DNA of 64,000 nt from an uncultured beta proteobacterium (GTDB taxonomy: Bacteria; Pseudomonadota; Gammaproteobacteria; Burkholderiales; SG8-41), in assembly GCA_903933915.1 (NCBI GenBank), contig CAIZLW010000200.1, forward strand, positions 1-64,000, in the 5' to 3' direction. The translations under genes were made by a program, and so were the position numbers. Below are positions 1 through 8,652 of this stretch, in pieces (within the stretch, counting starts at the first letter, position 1; each line of letters starts with the position of its first letter). Under the pieces are notes generated by a model. It was given only the letters and a program-made list of their open reading frames with translations, was not told the origin of the DNA and made no database searches.

Positions 1-181
1 CCTCCAGCGCCTTCATCTGCGAGATCATCGAGGCGTCCATGCCGCCGTATTTGGAGCGCCACTTGTAAAACGTGGCCGAACTGATGCCGTGGGTGCGGCA
101 CAACTCCGGGACCGGCGTGCCGGCATCAGCCTGCTTGAGAACGCCCAAAATCTGGCTGTCGGTAAATCGCGATTTCTTCAA
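1..181 (-). mobile_element. IS3-family transposase OrfA, N-terminal part (cut by window edge)
   Basis: Reading leftward from a TTG start at 181, 60 codons run off the window. The product begins KKSRFTDSQILGVLKQ and continues with a helix-turn-helix of the IS3 OrfA type (HGISSATFYKWRSKYGGMD), the DNA-binding half of the transposase. A strong Shine-Dalgarno (GAGGAGG) lies just upstream of the TTG, which fixes the start. OrfB would lie outside the window. The outer end of the element faces the truncated aminotransferase at 252. The exact terminal inverted repeat cannot be set because the other end is not visible; the boundary lies between about 217 and 251, since 218-251 does not translate into aminotransferase sequence in frame. 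Confidence 0.85.
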
Positions 182-251
182 GGGAACCTCCTCGGGGTAG
201 ATTACGAGAAAATTCCACTTCTGGCTGATACTCTTTTATGGGGGGATTACC

Positions 252-1226
252 GTGCGGCGCAAGTTCATCCGGGATAACGGACTGGATTATGCCGTCGACC
301 AGATCATGGTTGGCACCGGCAGCAAGCAGATCCTCTTCAATACGCTGCTCGCCACGCTGGAGGCCGGCGACGAAGTGATCATTCCGGCGCCGTACTGGAT
401 TTCATACCTGGACATGACGCTGGTCGCGGATGGCACGCCGGTCGTTGTTGACTGCAGCATGGAGAACGGTTTCAAGATCACGCCGCAGCAACTGGAGGCG
501 GCGATCACCCCGCGCAGCAAGTGGCTGATGATCAATTCACCCGGCAATCCCAGCGGCGCCATTTACAGCCGCAGCGAGTTGCTGGCCCTCGCGGAAGTGC
601 TGCGGCGCCATCCGCAGGTGTGGATTCTGTCGGACGACATCTACGAGCATCTGCGTTTCGACGGCGTGGAGTTCTGCACGATGGCGCAGGTGGCGCCGGA
701 TCTCGCCGATCGCACGCTGACGGTCAACGGGGTGTCGAAGGCCTATGCCATGACCGGGTTCCGCCTCGGGTTTGCTGCCGGGCCGCGGGAACTGATCAAT
801 GCAATGGTCAAGCTGCAGTCGCAGAGTACCGCCGGTGTTAATTCACTGAGCCAGTGGGCGGCAGTCGAAGCGCTGGACGGTCCGCAGGAATTCATCGCCG
901 AGCGCGCTGCGGCATTCCAGGAGCGTCGCGACCGACTGCTCGAAATCCTCAATGCAGTACCGGGCATTACCTGCGACCGGCCGCAAGGCGCGTTTTATCT
1001 GTTTCCACGGGTTGCAGGTTTGATCGGTCGCCGTACGCCGCAGGGCAAGGTACTGGAAAACGAACAGGACATCGTGCTCCATCTGCTGGAGCACGCGGGC
1101 GTGGCCGTGGTGCAGGGCGCGGCTTATGGGGTTAGTCCGCACATGCGCATCTCCATCGCTTATGCCCTCGACAGCGTCATCGAGGGTGGGCGGCGCATTG
1201 CGAAGGCGGTCGCCGAACTGCGCTAG
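252..1226 (+). pseudogene. Class I/II PLP aminotransferase, 5'-truncated by the IS element
   Basis: The frame encodes 324 residues of an aspartate-aminotransferase-like fold-type I enzyme. It starts inside the family domain (KFIRDNGLDY), so roughly 75-80 N-terminal residues are missing compared with the usual ~400. Conserved PLP features remain: GTGSKQ phosphate-binding segment, NSPGNPSG, SDDIYEH, the Schiff-base lysine in NGVSKAYAMTGFR, and a C-terminal MRISIAYA arginine. The upstream frame carries no aminotransferase sequence and abuts an IS3-family end, so the gene was probably broken by IS insertion or IS-mediated deletion. A GTG at 252 behind a G-run (240-245) could still start a shortened protein, but it would lack the N-terminal substrate-binding arm. 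It ends 6 bp from convergent metC. Confidence 0.8.
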
Positions 1227-1232
1227 CGCGGT

Positions 1233-2390
1233 TCAGCGCAGGAGCTGCAGTGCCTGCTCAAGGTCGGCAATCAGGTCGGCCGGATCTTCCAGGCCGATGT
1301 GCAGGCGGATCGTTGGTCCGCCCGGATTCCATTTCGTTGCCGTGCGCACAGTTTCCGGATGCGGCGCTGTGATCAGGCTTTCGTAACCGCCCCAGCTCGA
1401 ACCGATGCCGAACAGTTTCAGCGCGTTGACGAATGCCGCGACCTGCGGCCGCGCTGTAGGCTGCAGGACCACGCCGAACAGCGAGGCGGCGCCGTCGAAA
1501 TCGCGTTTCCAGATCGCATGTCCCGGATCGCTTTCCAGCGCCGGGAACAGCACGCGCTGCACTTCAGCGCGCCCCTGCAGCCAGTTGGCCACGGTGATGG
1601 CGTTTGCCATCTGCTGTTTCATGCGCACGCCGATGGTACGGAAACCGCGCAGCGCCAAATAACAGTCGTCAGGACTGACGCAATAACCGAAGTCGGCGAC
1701 AGTGTGGCGCACCGGCAGCCAGTATTTTTCATTGGTGACGATCACGCCCATCAGCACGTCGGAATGGCCGACGATATATTTGGTCGCGGCATGGATGGAG
1801 ACGTCGACGCCGCGTTCAAACGAGCGGAAAAAATACGGCGTGCCCCAGGTGGTATCGGCCAGCACCGGAATATTCCGCGCATGAGCGGCGGCGGCGATCG
1901 CCGGAATATCCTGCATTTCAAAGGTCAGCGAGCCCGGGGCTTCGCAGAACACGGCTTTGGTGTTGGCTTTGATCAACCGCTCGATGCCGGCGCCGATCAG
2001 TGGATCGTAGTACTCGACCTCGATGCCGTTGGCGCGCAGTTGCCTGTCGCAGAACAGGCGCGTGGGCGCGTAGGCGCTGTCGGTCACCAGCAGGTGGTCG
2101 CCCATTTTGACGAAGGCGCACAAGGCAGCGGTGATGGCGGCAAGGCCCGACGGCACGGCCACCGCCTGATAGCCGCCTTCCATCCGGGTGACGGCATCTT
2201 CAAAAGCGAACGTCGTCGGCGTGCCGTGGATGCCATAGCGCATCGCCTTGTAATCATCCGGGTCGCGTGTCTCGTACGACTCCAGATCGGGAAAAACCAC
2301 AGTAGACGTGCGGTAAACCGGCATATTGACGGTGCCGTGGGTCTGGGACGGATCGCGTCCGATATGGGTGAGCAGCGTGTCTTTTTTCAT
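1233..2390 (-). CDS. metC: Cystathionine beta-lyase (Cys/Met metabolism PLP enzyme)
   Basis: The 385-residue product belongs to the Cys/Met-metabolism PLP family and most resembles cystathionine beta-lyase, which cleaves cystathionine to homocysteine, pyruvate and ammonia in methionine synthesis (or degrades sulfur amino acids). Visible features are the N-terminal THIGRDPSQTHGTVNMPVYRTST segment region, the YGIHGTPTT substrate loop, and the PLP lysine K204 in IHAATKYIVGHSD. Length fits the family. It starts at ATG 2390, divergent from the molybdenum hydroxylase operon, and ends tail-to-tail with the broken aminotransferase. Discrimination from cystathionine gamma-synthase or -lyase rests on overall resemblance, so the EC assignment is likely rather than certain. 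Confidence 0.88.
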   Translation of the reverse strand: MKKDTLLTHIGRDPSQTHGTVNMPVYRTSTVVFPDLESYETRDPDDYKAMRYGIHGTPTTFAFEDAVTRMEGGYQAVAVPSGLAAITAALCAFVKMGDHLLVTDSAYAPTRLFCDRQLRANGIEVEYYDPLIGAGIERLIKANTKAVFCEAPGSLTFEMQDIPAIAAAAHARNIPVLADTTWGTPYFFRSFERGVDVSIHAATKYIVGHSDVLMGVIVTNEKYWLPVRHTVADFGYCVSPDDCYLALRGFRTIGVRMKQQMANAITVANWLQGRAEVQRVLFPALESDPGHAIWKRDFDGAASLFGVVLQPTARPQVAAFVNALKLFGIGSSWGGYESLITAPHPETVRTATKWNPGGPTIRLHIGLEDPADLIADLEQALQLLR

Positions 2391-2590
2391 TGCGGAATCC
2401 GGACGGTACTTTGGAAGGGATGTGGCTTCTTACGATATGGACTGCGGCCGTCGCATTGTGCGTGACCGGATGGAGCGGCGCAACATCATTGCCGCGGTCA
2501 TTCCGGCATTTTTGCGTTATCCTAAACGCTATTCCAATGGAGGAGCGAGCGAACCGCAGCGGTGTCCCGCATGCGGTGCGCGTCAACGTT

Positions 2591-4900
2591 ATGGACCATC
2601 ACCACCTGTTTGATGTCGGCGGCGCAAAACTGTCCCGCCTTGAAGACCTGCGATTGATCAAGGGCGAAGGCTGTTACGCCGCGGACTGGAGCCTGCCCAA
2701 CCAGGCGCATGCTGCATTCCTGCGGGCTGATCGCGCCCACGCAAAAATCCTGTCGATCAACGTCGATGCCGCACGCAAGGCCAAGGGTGTGCTCGGGGTT
2801 TACACCGGCGCCGATGCCGTCGCCGCGGGTTATGTGAAGCCGCTGAGCATGCTGACCTTTGCCGGCAAAGACGGCAAGAAGGCGAATCTGCCCAACCGCG
2901 CAGTGCTGGCGCATGAACGTGTGCGTTTTGTCGGCGAAACCGTGGCCATGGTGGTTGCCGAGACTGCGCTGCAGGCGCAGGACGCCGCCGAGTTGATCGA
3001 AGTCGAATACGAAGAGCTGCCGGTGATTGTGGATCCGCGGGCGACGCTGGAAGCTGGCGCGCCGCAATTGCACGATAACGTGCCGGGCAACCTCGCGTTT
3101 GAACAGGAAGCCGGCGATGCGGCTGCCGTCGCAGCGGCGTTCGCGAAAGCGACGCACATCACCAAACTGAAGCTCGATTGCACGCGCGTTGCACCCAGCC
3201 CGATGGAGCCGCGCGCCTGCCTGGTCGGTTATGACGCCGGTTCCGGCGCATATACCATGCATGTGCCGGTGCAGGGCATCAACATGATGCGCATGCAGAT
3301 CGTCGCCTATACGGGCGTGCCGGACGACAAACTGGACATCAAGGCGCGCGACGTCGGCGGCGGTTTCGGTCAGCGCAGCATTGCTTATACCGAATACGTT
3401 GCAGCGATGATCGCCGCCAAGGCGCTGAATCGTCCGGTGAAATGGGTGTCCTCGCGCAGCGAAGGTTTCCAGTCGGATTCGCATGGCCGCGCCAATTACA
3501 TCTACGCCGAAATGGCGCTCGACCGTGACGGCACCTTCCTTGCGATGAAGCTGGACTGGATCGCCGACCTTGGCGCCTACCTGCATCCCGCCGGTCCGGT
3601 CAGCCCGATGCGCAATCCGGTGACCTGCCTCAACGGTGTTTATAAAACCCAGGCGTTATTCGGTCGCTGGCGCGTCGCCCTGACCAATACCGTACCGGTG
3701 TCGGCCTACCGCGGCGCGGCGCGTCCGGAGATCGCCTACACGATCGAGCGTCTGGTCGATGAGTCGGCGGCGCAGATGAACATCGACCCGGCCGAAATTC
3801 GCCGGCGCAATTTCATTCCGACCGATGCTTTCCCGTACAAGACCCCGACCGGCTCGGTCTACGACATCGCTGATTTTCCCGGCGTGTTCGACAAGGCGCT
3901 GAAGCTGGCGGATGTCGCCGGTTTCGCCAAACGCCGCACTGAATCCGAGAAGCGCGGCCTGCTGCGTGGCCTGGGTTTTGCGACGGTGATCGAAAACTCC
4001 GGCGCCGGCATGTTCCCCAAGGACGAAGTGCTGCTCGAAGTTGCCGCCGATGGCCGGCTGACCGCGTATTCGATCTCGCATTCGCAGGGCCAGGGCCACG
4101 AAACCACGTTTGCGCAGATCATCGGCGACGCGCTGGGCATCCCGGCTGAACGGGTGACGCTGCGCCAGGGTATCAGCGAAAAAGGATTGATCGGCAACCA
4201 CACCGGCGGCTCGCGCACCATCGTCGGCGCCGGCACGGTGTGCCACATCGCCGCGAAAAAACTGATCGAACACGCGACCCCGCTCGCCGCCGAGCAGTTG
4301 GGCGTCGAGCCGTCGCAGGTGGCCTATGCGCACGGTGAATTCAAGTCGACCGCATCGGACAAAAAAATCACGCTGGGCGAACTGGCGGCGAAAAAACCGC
4401 TGTCGGTCACCGGCGAAGGCAAGTTCGGCTCGACTTATCCCAACGGCTGCCATGTCGCTGAAGTCGAAATCGATCCGCAAACCGGCTTCACCGACGTGGT
4501 CTCGTATGTGACGGTCGACGACTGCGGCGTGGTGATCAACCACACCATCGTCGAAGGTCAGATGCACGGCGCGGTGGCGCAGGGCTGGGGCCAGATTTTC
4601 GGTGAAAACGTGGTGTATGACCCCGAGACCGGACAGTTGCTGACCGGCAGCTTTGCCGATTACGCGATGCCCAAGGCCGGCTGGATCAAGGACATCACCA
4701 TCGCCGAACACACCACCTTCGGCACCATCAGCCCGCTGGGCGTGAAAGGCATGGGGGAGTCGGGTTGCACGGCGTCACTGGCGACGCTGACCAATGCGGT
4801 CATGAATGCGCTGCGGCCGCTGGGCGTGCCGCCGCTGGACATGCCGCTGACCGCGCACAAGCTGTGGCAGGCCATTTCGGCTGCGAAGAAAGGTAAATAA
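2591..4900 (+). CDS. Xanthine dehydrogenase-family molybdopterin-binding subunit (CoxL/XdhA-like)
   Basis: This 769-residue product is the large catalytic subunit of a molybdenum hydroxylase, which inserts oxygen from water into an N-heterocycle, aldehyde or aromatic CoA ester. It has the N-terminal aldehyde oxidase/XDH hammerhead domain, the VGGGFGQR motif, and the catalytic glutamate E723 in GVKGMGESG. The active-site loop reads AYRGAARPE (A372 onward), not the AYxCSFR of form I CO dehydrogenase, so CO oxidation is unlikely. The frame is open from 2390, but the ATG at 2591 gives the usual family N-terminus; in-frame ATG 2537 lacks a proper ribosome site. It heads an L-M-S operon with the next two genes. 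Substrate is unknown; the adjoining CoA-transferase hints at a carboxylic acid or CoA thioester. Confidence 0.9.
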   Translation: MDHHHLFDVGGAKLSRLEDLRLIKGEGCYAADWSLPNQAHAAFLRADRAHAKILSINVDAARKAKGVLGVYTGADAVAAGYVKPLSMLTFAGKDGKKANLPNRAVLAHERVRFVGETVAMVVAETALQAQDAAELIEVEYEELPVIVDPRATLEAGAPQLHDNVPGNLAFEQEAGDAAAVAAAFAKATHITKLKLDCTRVAPSPMEPRACLVGYDAGSGAYTMHVPVQGINMMRMQIVAYTGVPDDKLDIKARDVGGGFGQRSIAYTEYVAAMIAAKALNRPVKWVSSRSEGFQSDSHGRANYIYAEMALDRDGTFLAMKLDWIADLGAYLHPAGPVSPMRNPVTCLNGVYKTQALFGRWRVALTNTVPVSAYRGAARPEIAYTIERLVDESAAQMNIDPAEIRRRNFIPTDAFPYKTPTGSVYDIADFPGVFDKALKLADVAGFAKRRTESEKRGLLRGLGFATVIENSGAGMFPKDEVLLEVAADGRLTAYSISHSQGQGHETTFAQIIGDALGIPAERVTLRQGISEKGLIGNHTGGSRTIVGAGTVCHIAAKKLIEHATPLAAEQLGVEPSQVAYAHGEFKSTASDKKITLGELAAKKPLSVTGEGKFGSTYPNGCHVAEVEIDPQTGFTDVVSYVTVDDCGVVINHTIVEGQMHGAVAQGWGQIFGENVVYDPETGQLLTGSFADYAMPKAGWIKDITIAEHTTFGTISPLGVKGMGESGCTASLATLTNAVMNALRPLGVPPLDMPLTAHKLWQAISAAKKGK

Positions 4901-4901
4901 A

Positions 4902-5708
4902 ATGCACTCATTCCAGTATCGCAAGGCGAACACGCTGCAAGAAGCCGCCGACTGGCTGGCCAAGGATGAAGACGCAAAAGCGCTCTCCGGCGGCATGACC
5001 CTGCTGCCGACGCTGAAGGCCCGGCTTGCCCAACCCTCGCAGCTGATCGACATCGCCGGTCTTTCCGAACTCGCCGGCATCGATAACAAAAACGGCGTGC
5101 TGAGCATCGGCGCGGCGACCAAGTACTATCAGATCGCCACTTCACCGGTGGTGCGCGAAGCGCTGCCGGCGCTGGCCGACCTGATCTCGACGGTCGCCGA
5201 TCCGCAGGTGCGCAACCGCGGCACCATCGGCGGATCCGTCGCCAACAACGATCCGGCGGCCGATTCGCCGGCGGCGGTGCTGGCGCTGGGCGCGACGATC
5301 ATCACCAACAAGCGCGAAATCGCCGCTGATGATTTTTTCCGGGGCATGTTCACCACCGCGCTGGAACCCGGCGAACTGGTGGTGCGCATTGCGTTCCCGC
5401 TGCCCAAGGCCGCGGCCTATGCCAAGTATCCGCATCCGGCTTCCGGTTATGCGATGGCTGGCGTATTCATCGCGCAGACCGCTGCGGCTGTGCGCGTGGC
5501 GGTCACCGGCGCCGGCGCTTCGGGCGTGTTCCGCTGGACTGAAGCTGAAGCAGCGCTCAGCAAGAACATGAGCGCGGCAGCGCTGGAAAACCTGACGGTT
5601 TCCGCCGACGACATTAACGAAGACATCCACGGCTCGCGTGAATACCGCGCGCAGCTCGTCAAAGTCATGGCCGGCCGCGCCGCGGCCGCCATCTCCGGAA
5701 AAAAATAG
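4902..5708 (+). CDS. Molybdenum hydroxylase FAD-binding subunit (CoxM/CutM-like)
   Basis: The 268-residue medium subunit passes electrons from the Fe-S subunit via FAD to an acceptor. It shows the two FAD-binding motifs of the family: [14 protein letters not shown] near residue 30 and the [18 protein letters not shown] stretch near residue 105, followed by the C-terminal CODH_FAD domain. The gene begins one base after the stop of the large subunit, implying translational coupling. Together with its neighbours it forms the standard three-chain hydroxylase. There is no transmembrane segment or signal peptide, so the complex is cytoplasmic. Confidence 0.92.
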   Translation: MHSFQYRKANTLQEAADWLAKDEDAKALSGGMTLLPTLKARLAQPSQLIDIAGLSELAGIDNKNGVLSIGAATKYYQIATSPVVREALPALADLISTVADPQVRNRGTIGGSVANNDPAADSPAAVLALGATIITNKREIAADDFFRGMFTTALEPGELVVRIAFPLPKAAAYAKYPHPASGYAMAGVFIAQTAAAVRVAVTGAGASGVFRWTEAEAALSKNMSAAALENLTVSADDINEDIHGSREYRAQLVKVMAGRAAAAISGKK

Positions 5709-5721
5709 GGAAGAAGCAACC

Positions 5722-6189
5722 ATGGCCAAGATCACAATGACCGTCAACGGCGTGAAGCAGAGCGCTGACGTTGAAGACCGCACGCTGCTCGCCAATTTCC
5801 TGCGCGACACGCTGAAGCTCACCGGTACCCATGTCGGTTGCGACACCAGCCAGTGCGGCGCCTGTACCGTGCATGTCGACGGCCGCGCAGTGAAATCCTG
5901 CACGATGCTGGCGGCCCAGGCCGACGGCGCCGACGTGGTGACCATCGAAGGCCTCGCCAAAAACGGCAAGCTGCACCCGGCGCAGGCGGCGTTCACCGAA
6001 TGCCATGCGCTGCAGTGCGGTTTCTGCACCCCGGGCATGATCATGACCACCGCAGCGCTGATCAAGGAATATCCAGCGCCCACCGATGAACAGATCGTGC
6101 ACGGGCTCGAGGGCAACCTCTGCCGCTGCACCGGTTATCTGAACATCGTCAAGGCGGTGAAGCGCGCCGCCGAGCTGCAGGGCAAGTAA
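5722..6189 (+). CDS. Molybdenum hydroxylase [2Fe-2S] subunit (CoxS/CutS-like)
   Basis: The 155-residue small subunit carries both [2Fe-2S] centres of the family. C40, C45, C48 and C60 form the plant-ferredoxin-type cluster, and C99, C102, C134 and C136 (CGFCTPG ... CRCTGY) the second cluster next to the molybdenum cofactor. The ATG at 5722 follows a GGGAAGAAG ribosome-binding stretch and gives the normal N-terminus. It completes the operon after the Mo and FAD subunits. A strong hairpin follows before the next gene. Confidence 0.95.
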   Translation: MAKITMTVNGVKQSADVEDRTLLANFLRDTLKLTGTHVGCDTSQCGACTVHVDGRAVKSCTMLAAQADGADVVTIEGLAKNGKLHPAQAAFTECHALQCGFCTPGMIMTTAALIKEYPAPTDEQIVHGLEGNLCRCTGYLNIVKAVKRAAELQGK

Positions 6190-6220
6190 TCCGCAGCGTC
6201 CCTCCGCGCGCATCTACTCG

Positions 6221-6251
6221 CGGTATCCTTCGGGTTCACCGAAGGATACCG
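6221..6251 (+). promoter_or_regulatory. Perfect 13-bp hairpin enclosing the Shine-Dalgarno of the next gene
   Basis: Bases 6221-6233 (CGGTATCCTTCGG) pair perfectly with 6239-6251 (CCGAAGGATACCG) around a 5-nt loop GTTCA. The 3' arm contains the only ribosome-binding sequence (GAAGGA, 6241-6246) of the CoA-transferase starting at 6256. No T-run follows, so it is not a classical intrinsic terminator. Seen: the pairing and the buried SD. Inferred: control of translation of 6256-7491 relative to the upstream subunits, or processing/stabilisation of the polycistronic mRNA. Confidence 0.6.
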
Positions 6252-6255
6252 CATC

Positions 6256-7491
6256 ATGACATCCATTTCTCCATCCGCACCCGGCCCGCTGGCCGGCGTG
6301 CGCGTCATTGAACTCGGCCAGCTGATCGCCGGGCCGTTCTGCGGCAAGACGCTCGGCGACTTCGGCGCCGAAGTCATCAAGATTGAACCGCCGGGCAAGG
6401 GCGATCCGCTGCGCAAATGGCGCATGCTCAAAGACGGCAACTCGGTATGGTGGGAAGTGCAGTCGCGCAACAAGCAGTCGGTGACGCTGGACCTGACGCA
6501 GCCCGAAGGCCAGGACATCCTGCGTGCGCTGGTGAAGGAAGCCGACGTGCTGATCGAGAACTTCCGCCCCGGCAAGATGGAGGAATGGGGGCTCGGTTAC
6601 GAAGATTTAAAGAAACTCAATCCGCGGCTGGTGATGGCGCGCATATCGGGTTACGGCCAGGACGGCCCGTACTGCAACCGCCCCGGTTTTGGCGTCATCG
6701 CCGAGTCGATGGGCGGTCTGCGCTACCTGACGGCAGAGCCGGGGCGCGTGCCGGTGCGTGTCGGTGTGTCGATCGGCGACACGCTGGCGGCGCTGCATGC
6801 CGTGATCGGCATTCTGATGGCGCTGTATCACAGAGACCGTAATCACCGTGATAAGGGTGACAAAAAGGCCGGCGGTGAGGGCCAGGTCATCGACATTGCG
6901 CTGTACGAAAGCGTGTTCAACTGTATGGAAAGCCTGCTGCCCGAATACAGCGCGTTCAACGCCGTGCGCGAAGCCGCGGGCAGTGCGCTCCCGGGCATCG
7001 TGCCGTCGAATGCCTATCCCTGTCGCGACGGCTGGATACTCATCGGCGGCAACGGCGACGGGATTTTTAAGCGACTGATGTCCGCCATTGGCCGTGATGA
7101 CCTCGGTACCGCGCCCGACCTCGCTTCGAACGACGGCCGCGTCAAGCGCGTTGTCGACATCGACGGCGCGATTAGCGCGTGGACCGGCGCACGCGACAAG
7201 GCCGACGCGTTGAAAATTCTCGACCAACACGATGTGCCGTCGGGTGCGATCTACTCGATCGCCGACATCGCTGCCGACGCGCAGTACCGCGCCCGCGAGA
7301 TGATCCTCAACATCACCACGCGCGACGGCTACAACGTCGACGTGCCCGGCATCGTGCCCAAGCTGTCGGCCACACCGGGCGGCATTCGCAACACTGCGCC
7401 ACGACTGGGCGAGGATACGGAAGCGGTATTGCAACGCGCCGGCCTCAAAGCGGAAACCATCGCTGATTTACGCGCCAAGGGTGTGATTTAA
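6256..7491 (+). CDS. CaiB/BaiF family class III CoA-transferase
   Basis: The 411-residue protein is a class III (formyl-CoA transferase-type) enzyme that moves CoA between carboxylic acids. It opens with the family signature GPLAGVRVIELGQLIAGPF and has GAEVIKIEPPGKGD. The catalytic aspartate is D175 in SIGDTLAALH. It lies 66 nt behind the molybdenum hydroxylase genes with the SD inside a hairpin, and ahead of a VOC protein, so it may activate the acid that the hydroxylase oxidises or its product. A lysine/aspartate-rich insert near residue 195-210 (HRDRNHRDKGDKK) is unusual but in frame. Specific donor and acceptor cannot be told from sequence. Confidence 0.9.
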   Translation: MTSISPSAPGPLAGVRVIELGQLIAGPFCGKTLGDFGAEVIKIEPPGKGDPLRKWRMLKDGNSVWWEVQSRNKQSVTLDLTQPEGQDILRALVKEADVLIENFRPGKMEEWGLGYEDLKKLNPRLVMARISGYGQDGPYCNRPGFGVIAESMGGLRYLTAEPGRVPVRVGVSIGDTLAALHAVIGILMALYHRDRNHRDKGDKKAGGEGQVIDIALYESVFNCMESLLPEYSAFNAVREAAGSALPGIVPSNAYPCRDGWILIGGNGDGIFKRLMSAIGRDDLGTAPDLASNDGRVKRVVDIDGAISAWTGARDKADALKILDQHDVPSGAIYSIADIAADAQYRAREMILNITTRDGYNVDVPGIVPKLSATPGGIRNTAPRLGEDTEAVLQRAGLKAETIADLRAKGVI

Positions 7492-7525
7492 TCATCAATA
7501 AAAACAAGTAATTATGGAGATCCCC

Positions 7526-7906
7526 ATGATCGACCACCTCGACCACTTGGTCCTGACCACTGCCCAACCCGATGCGGTCATCCGCTTCTATACCGAAGTC
7601 CTCGGCATGAAGCTGGAAACCTTCCGTAGCGGTCAGCGTCTGGCGCTGAAGTTCGGTCGGCAGAAGATCAACATCCACGTTAAGGGCAAGGAATACGAGC
7701 CAAAGGCGAGCGCGCCAGGCGTCGGCACGCTGGATTTCTGTTTCATCGCCTCGGTGCCACTGGAACAGGTGATGACCAGCCTACAGAAACATCAGGTGGC
7801 GATCATCGAAGGGCCCTGCACCAAGACCGGCGCAATGGGCGATATCCGTTCCGTTTATTTCCGCGATCCCGACCTTAATCTGGTGGAAGTCTCGGAATAC
7901 CTCTGA
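7526..7906 (+). CDS. VOC-family (glyoxalase/dioxygenase fold) protein
   Basis: The 126-residue product has two beta-alpha-beta-beta-beta units of the vicinal oxygen chelate fold: IDHLDHLVLTT at the start and RSVYFRDPDLNLVEVSEYL at the end, with potential metal ligands His6 and a C-terminal Glu. ATG 7526 is chosen over 7514 because a GGAG lies 6 nt before it. Family members include glyoxalases, fosfomycin-resistance-type enzymes and epimerases, so the reaction is open. It sits 34 nt after the CoA-transferase in the same direction, probably one transcript. Confidence 0.85.
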   Translation: MIDHLDHLVLTTAQPDAVIRFYTEVLGMKLETFRSGQRLALKFGRQKINIHVKGKEYEPKASAPGVGTLDFCFIASVPLEQVMTSLQKHQVAIIEGPCTKTGAMGDIRSVYFRDPDLNLVEVSEYL

Positions 7907-7918
7907 AACGGACGGCGC

Positions 7919-8245
7919 TTACTGGTCATCGGCGTCCGGCACCAGTTTCAGCGCGTTGCCGAGGGTGTTTTCGCGGAAGCGTTTGCGTTCGAACAGTTTC
8001 TTCTGTGCTTCCGGCGGCAGGTCGGTGATGCGGATCACGTTGCGGCTGATCAGCACGTCCACAAGATCTTCCAGCACCCGTACCAGACTGGCGTCGAGGT
8101 TGCTGAATGCACCCTGCGCGGCACCGCTGGCCTGCAGGAAGGCCAGCACGTCCGGGTGATCGGCGGGCAAGGCTTCGCTGCCGTGAGTGTTTTCACGGGA
8201 CAGGCTTTCGATTTGACCTTCGGGGTTGCGTTTTGCGTAGAGCAT
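7919..8245 (-). CDS. Conserved small protein, often labelled 'tryptophan synthase subunit beta-like'
   Basis: This 108-residue soluble protein begins MLYAKRNPEGQIESLSREN and has a charged helical C-terminal half (LPPEAQKKLFERKRFREN). The opening resembles a small protein widely conserved in beta/gammaproteobacteria whose database name refers to tryptophan synthase beta, but nothing here resembles a PLP enzyme and the true function is unknown. It is convergent with the VOC gene (12 bp between stops) and appears to be single. ATG at 8245 is the only reasonable start. Confidence 0.7.
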   Translation of the reverse strand: MLYAKRNPEGQIESLSRENTHGSEALPADHPDVLAFLQASGAAQGAFSNLDASLVRVLEDLVDVLISRNVIRITDLPPEAQKKLFERKRFRENTLGNALKLVPDADDQ

Positions 8246-8269
8246 GATTATCTCGCAAGCATAAGCTAT

Positions 8270-8572
8270 CTAGGTCGATTCCCGTGGAAACTTTAGGGCC
8301 TGATGACGCGCGGGGCTGATCAGCCAGCGATTGAGCGTCGGTCCATAGGACGGCCAGGCCTGCCAGTGCCGCAGGTTGCCGACCAGATTGAACGCCTAGA
8401 TGATCGCGTGCAGGCCGAGAAAAGTGATCATGCCGATGCCAGCACCGAAGTAGCGGTGAAAGCACCAGGTCACGATGCCGGTGGTCAGCGCAGGGACCCA
8501 GGCCAGCTTCGCCCCGCAGCGCACACAGAACTTGTCATTGCTGCCGACGGAACAGGAGAAACAGGGCGCCAT
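8270..8572 (-). pseudogene. Zinc-ribbon membrane protein interrupted by an in-frame TAG
   Basis: From ATG 8572 (behind a G-rich ribosome site) the frame encodes a zinc ribbon with CFSC and CVRC pairs, then a hydrophobic stretch (ALTTGIVTWCFHRYFGAGIGMITFLGLHAII). A TAG at 8396-8398 stops it, yet the same frame stays open and protein-like to a second TAG at 8270-8272 (NLVGNLRHWQAWPSYG...). This looks like one ~100-residue gene carrying a nonsense mutation. A genuinely short protein ending at 8396 is the alternative. Function is unknown. It lies directly behind the toxin-antitoxin promoter, in the opposite direction. Confidence 0.5.
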
Positions 8573-8590
8573 TCCCCCATCACCCGGCGG

Positions 8591-8619
8591 TTGACGCCGG
8601 GCAGTCAGCGGCCTAACAT
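8591..8619 (+). promoter_or_regulatory. Sigma-70-type promoter of the toxin-antitoxin operon
   Basis: TTGACG (8591-8596), a 17-nt spacer and TAACAT (8614-8619) match the -35/-10 consensus well, placing the start of transcription near 8626, 27 nt before the antitoxin ATG. Confidence 0.6.
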
Positions 8620-8633
8620 TCTTGTATCTCATT

Positions 8634-8642
8634 TGTAGTACA
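8634..8642 (+). promoter_or_regulatory. Candidate operator (TGTA-G-TACA palindrome) for the RHH antitoxin
   Basis: A perfect 4-bp inverted repeat TGTA/TACA with one central base lies between the predicted promoter and the antitoxin start. Ribbon-helix-helix antitoxins usually bind short palindromes in this position and repress their own operon. A single short palindrome is weak evidence. Confidence 0.3.
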
Positions 8643-8652
8643 GGAGCCGGCC

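Noticed and set aside
2591-4900. Form I CO dehydrogenase large subunit
   Set aside because: The active-site loop is AYRGAARPE, not AYxCSFR, so the Cu-binding cysteine is absent.
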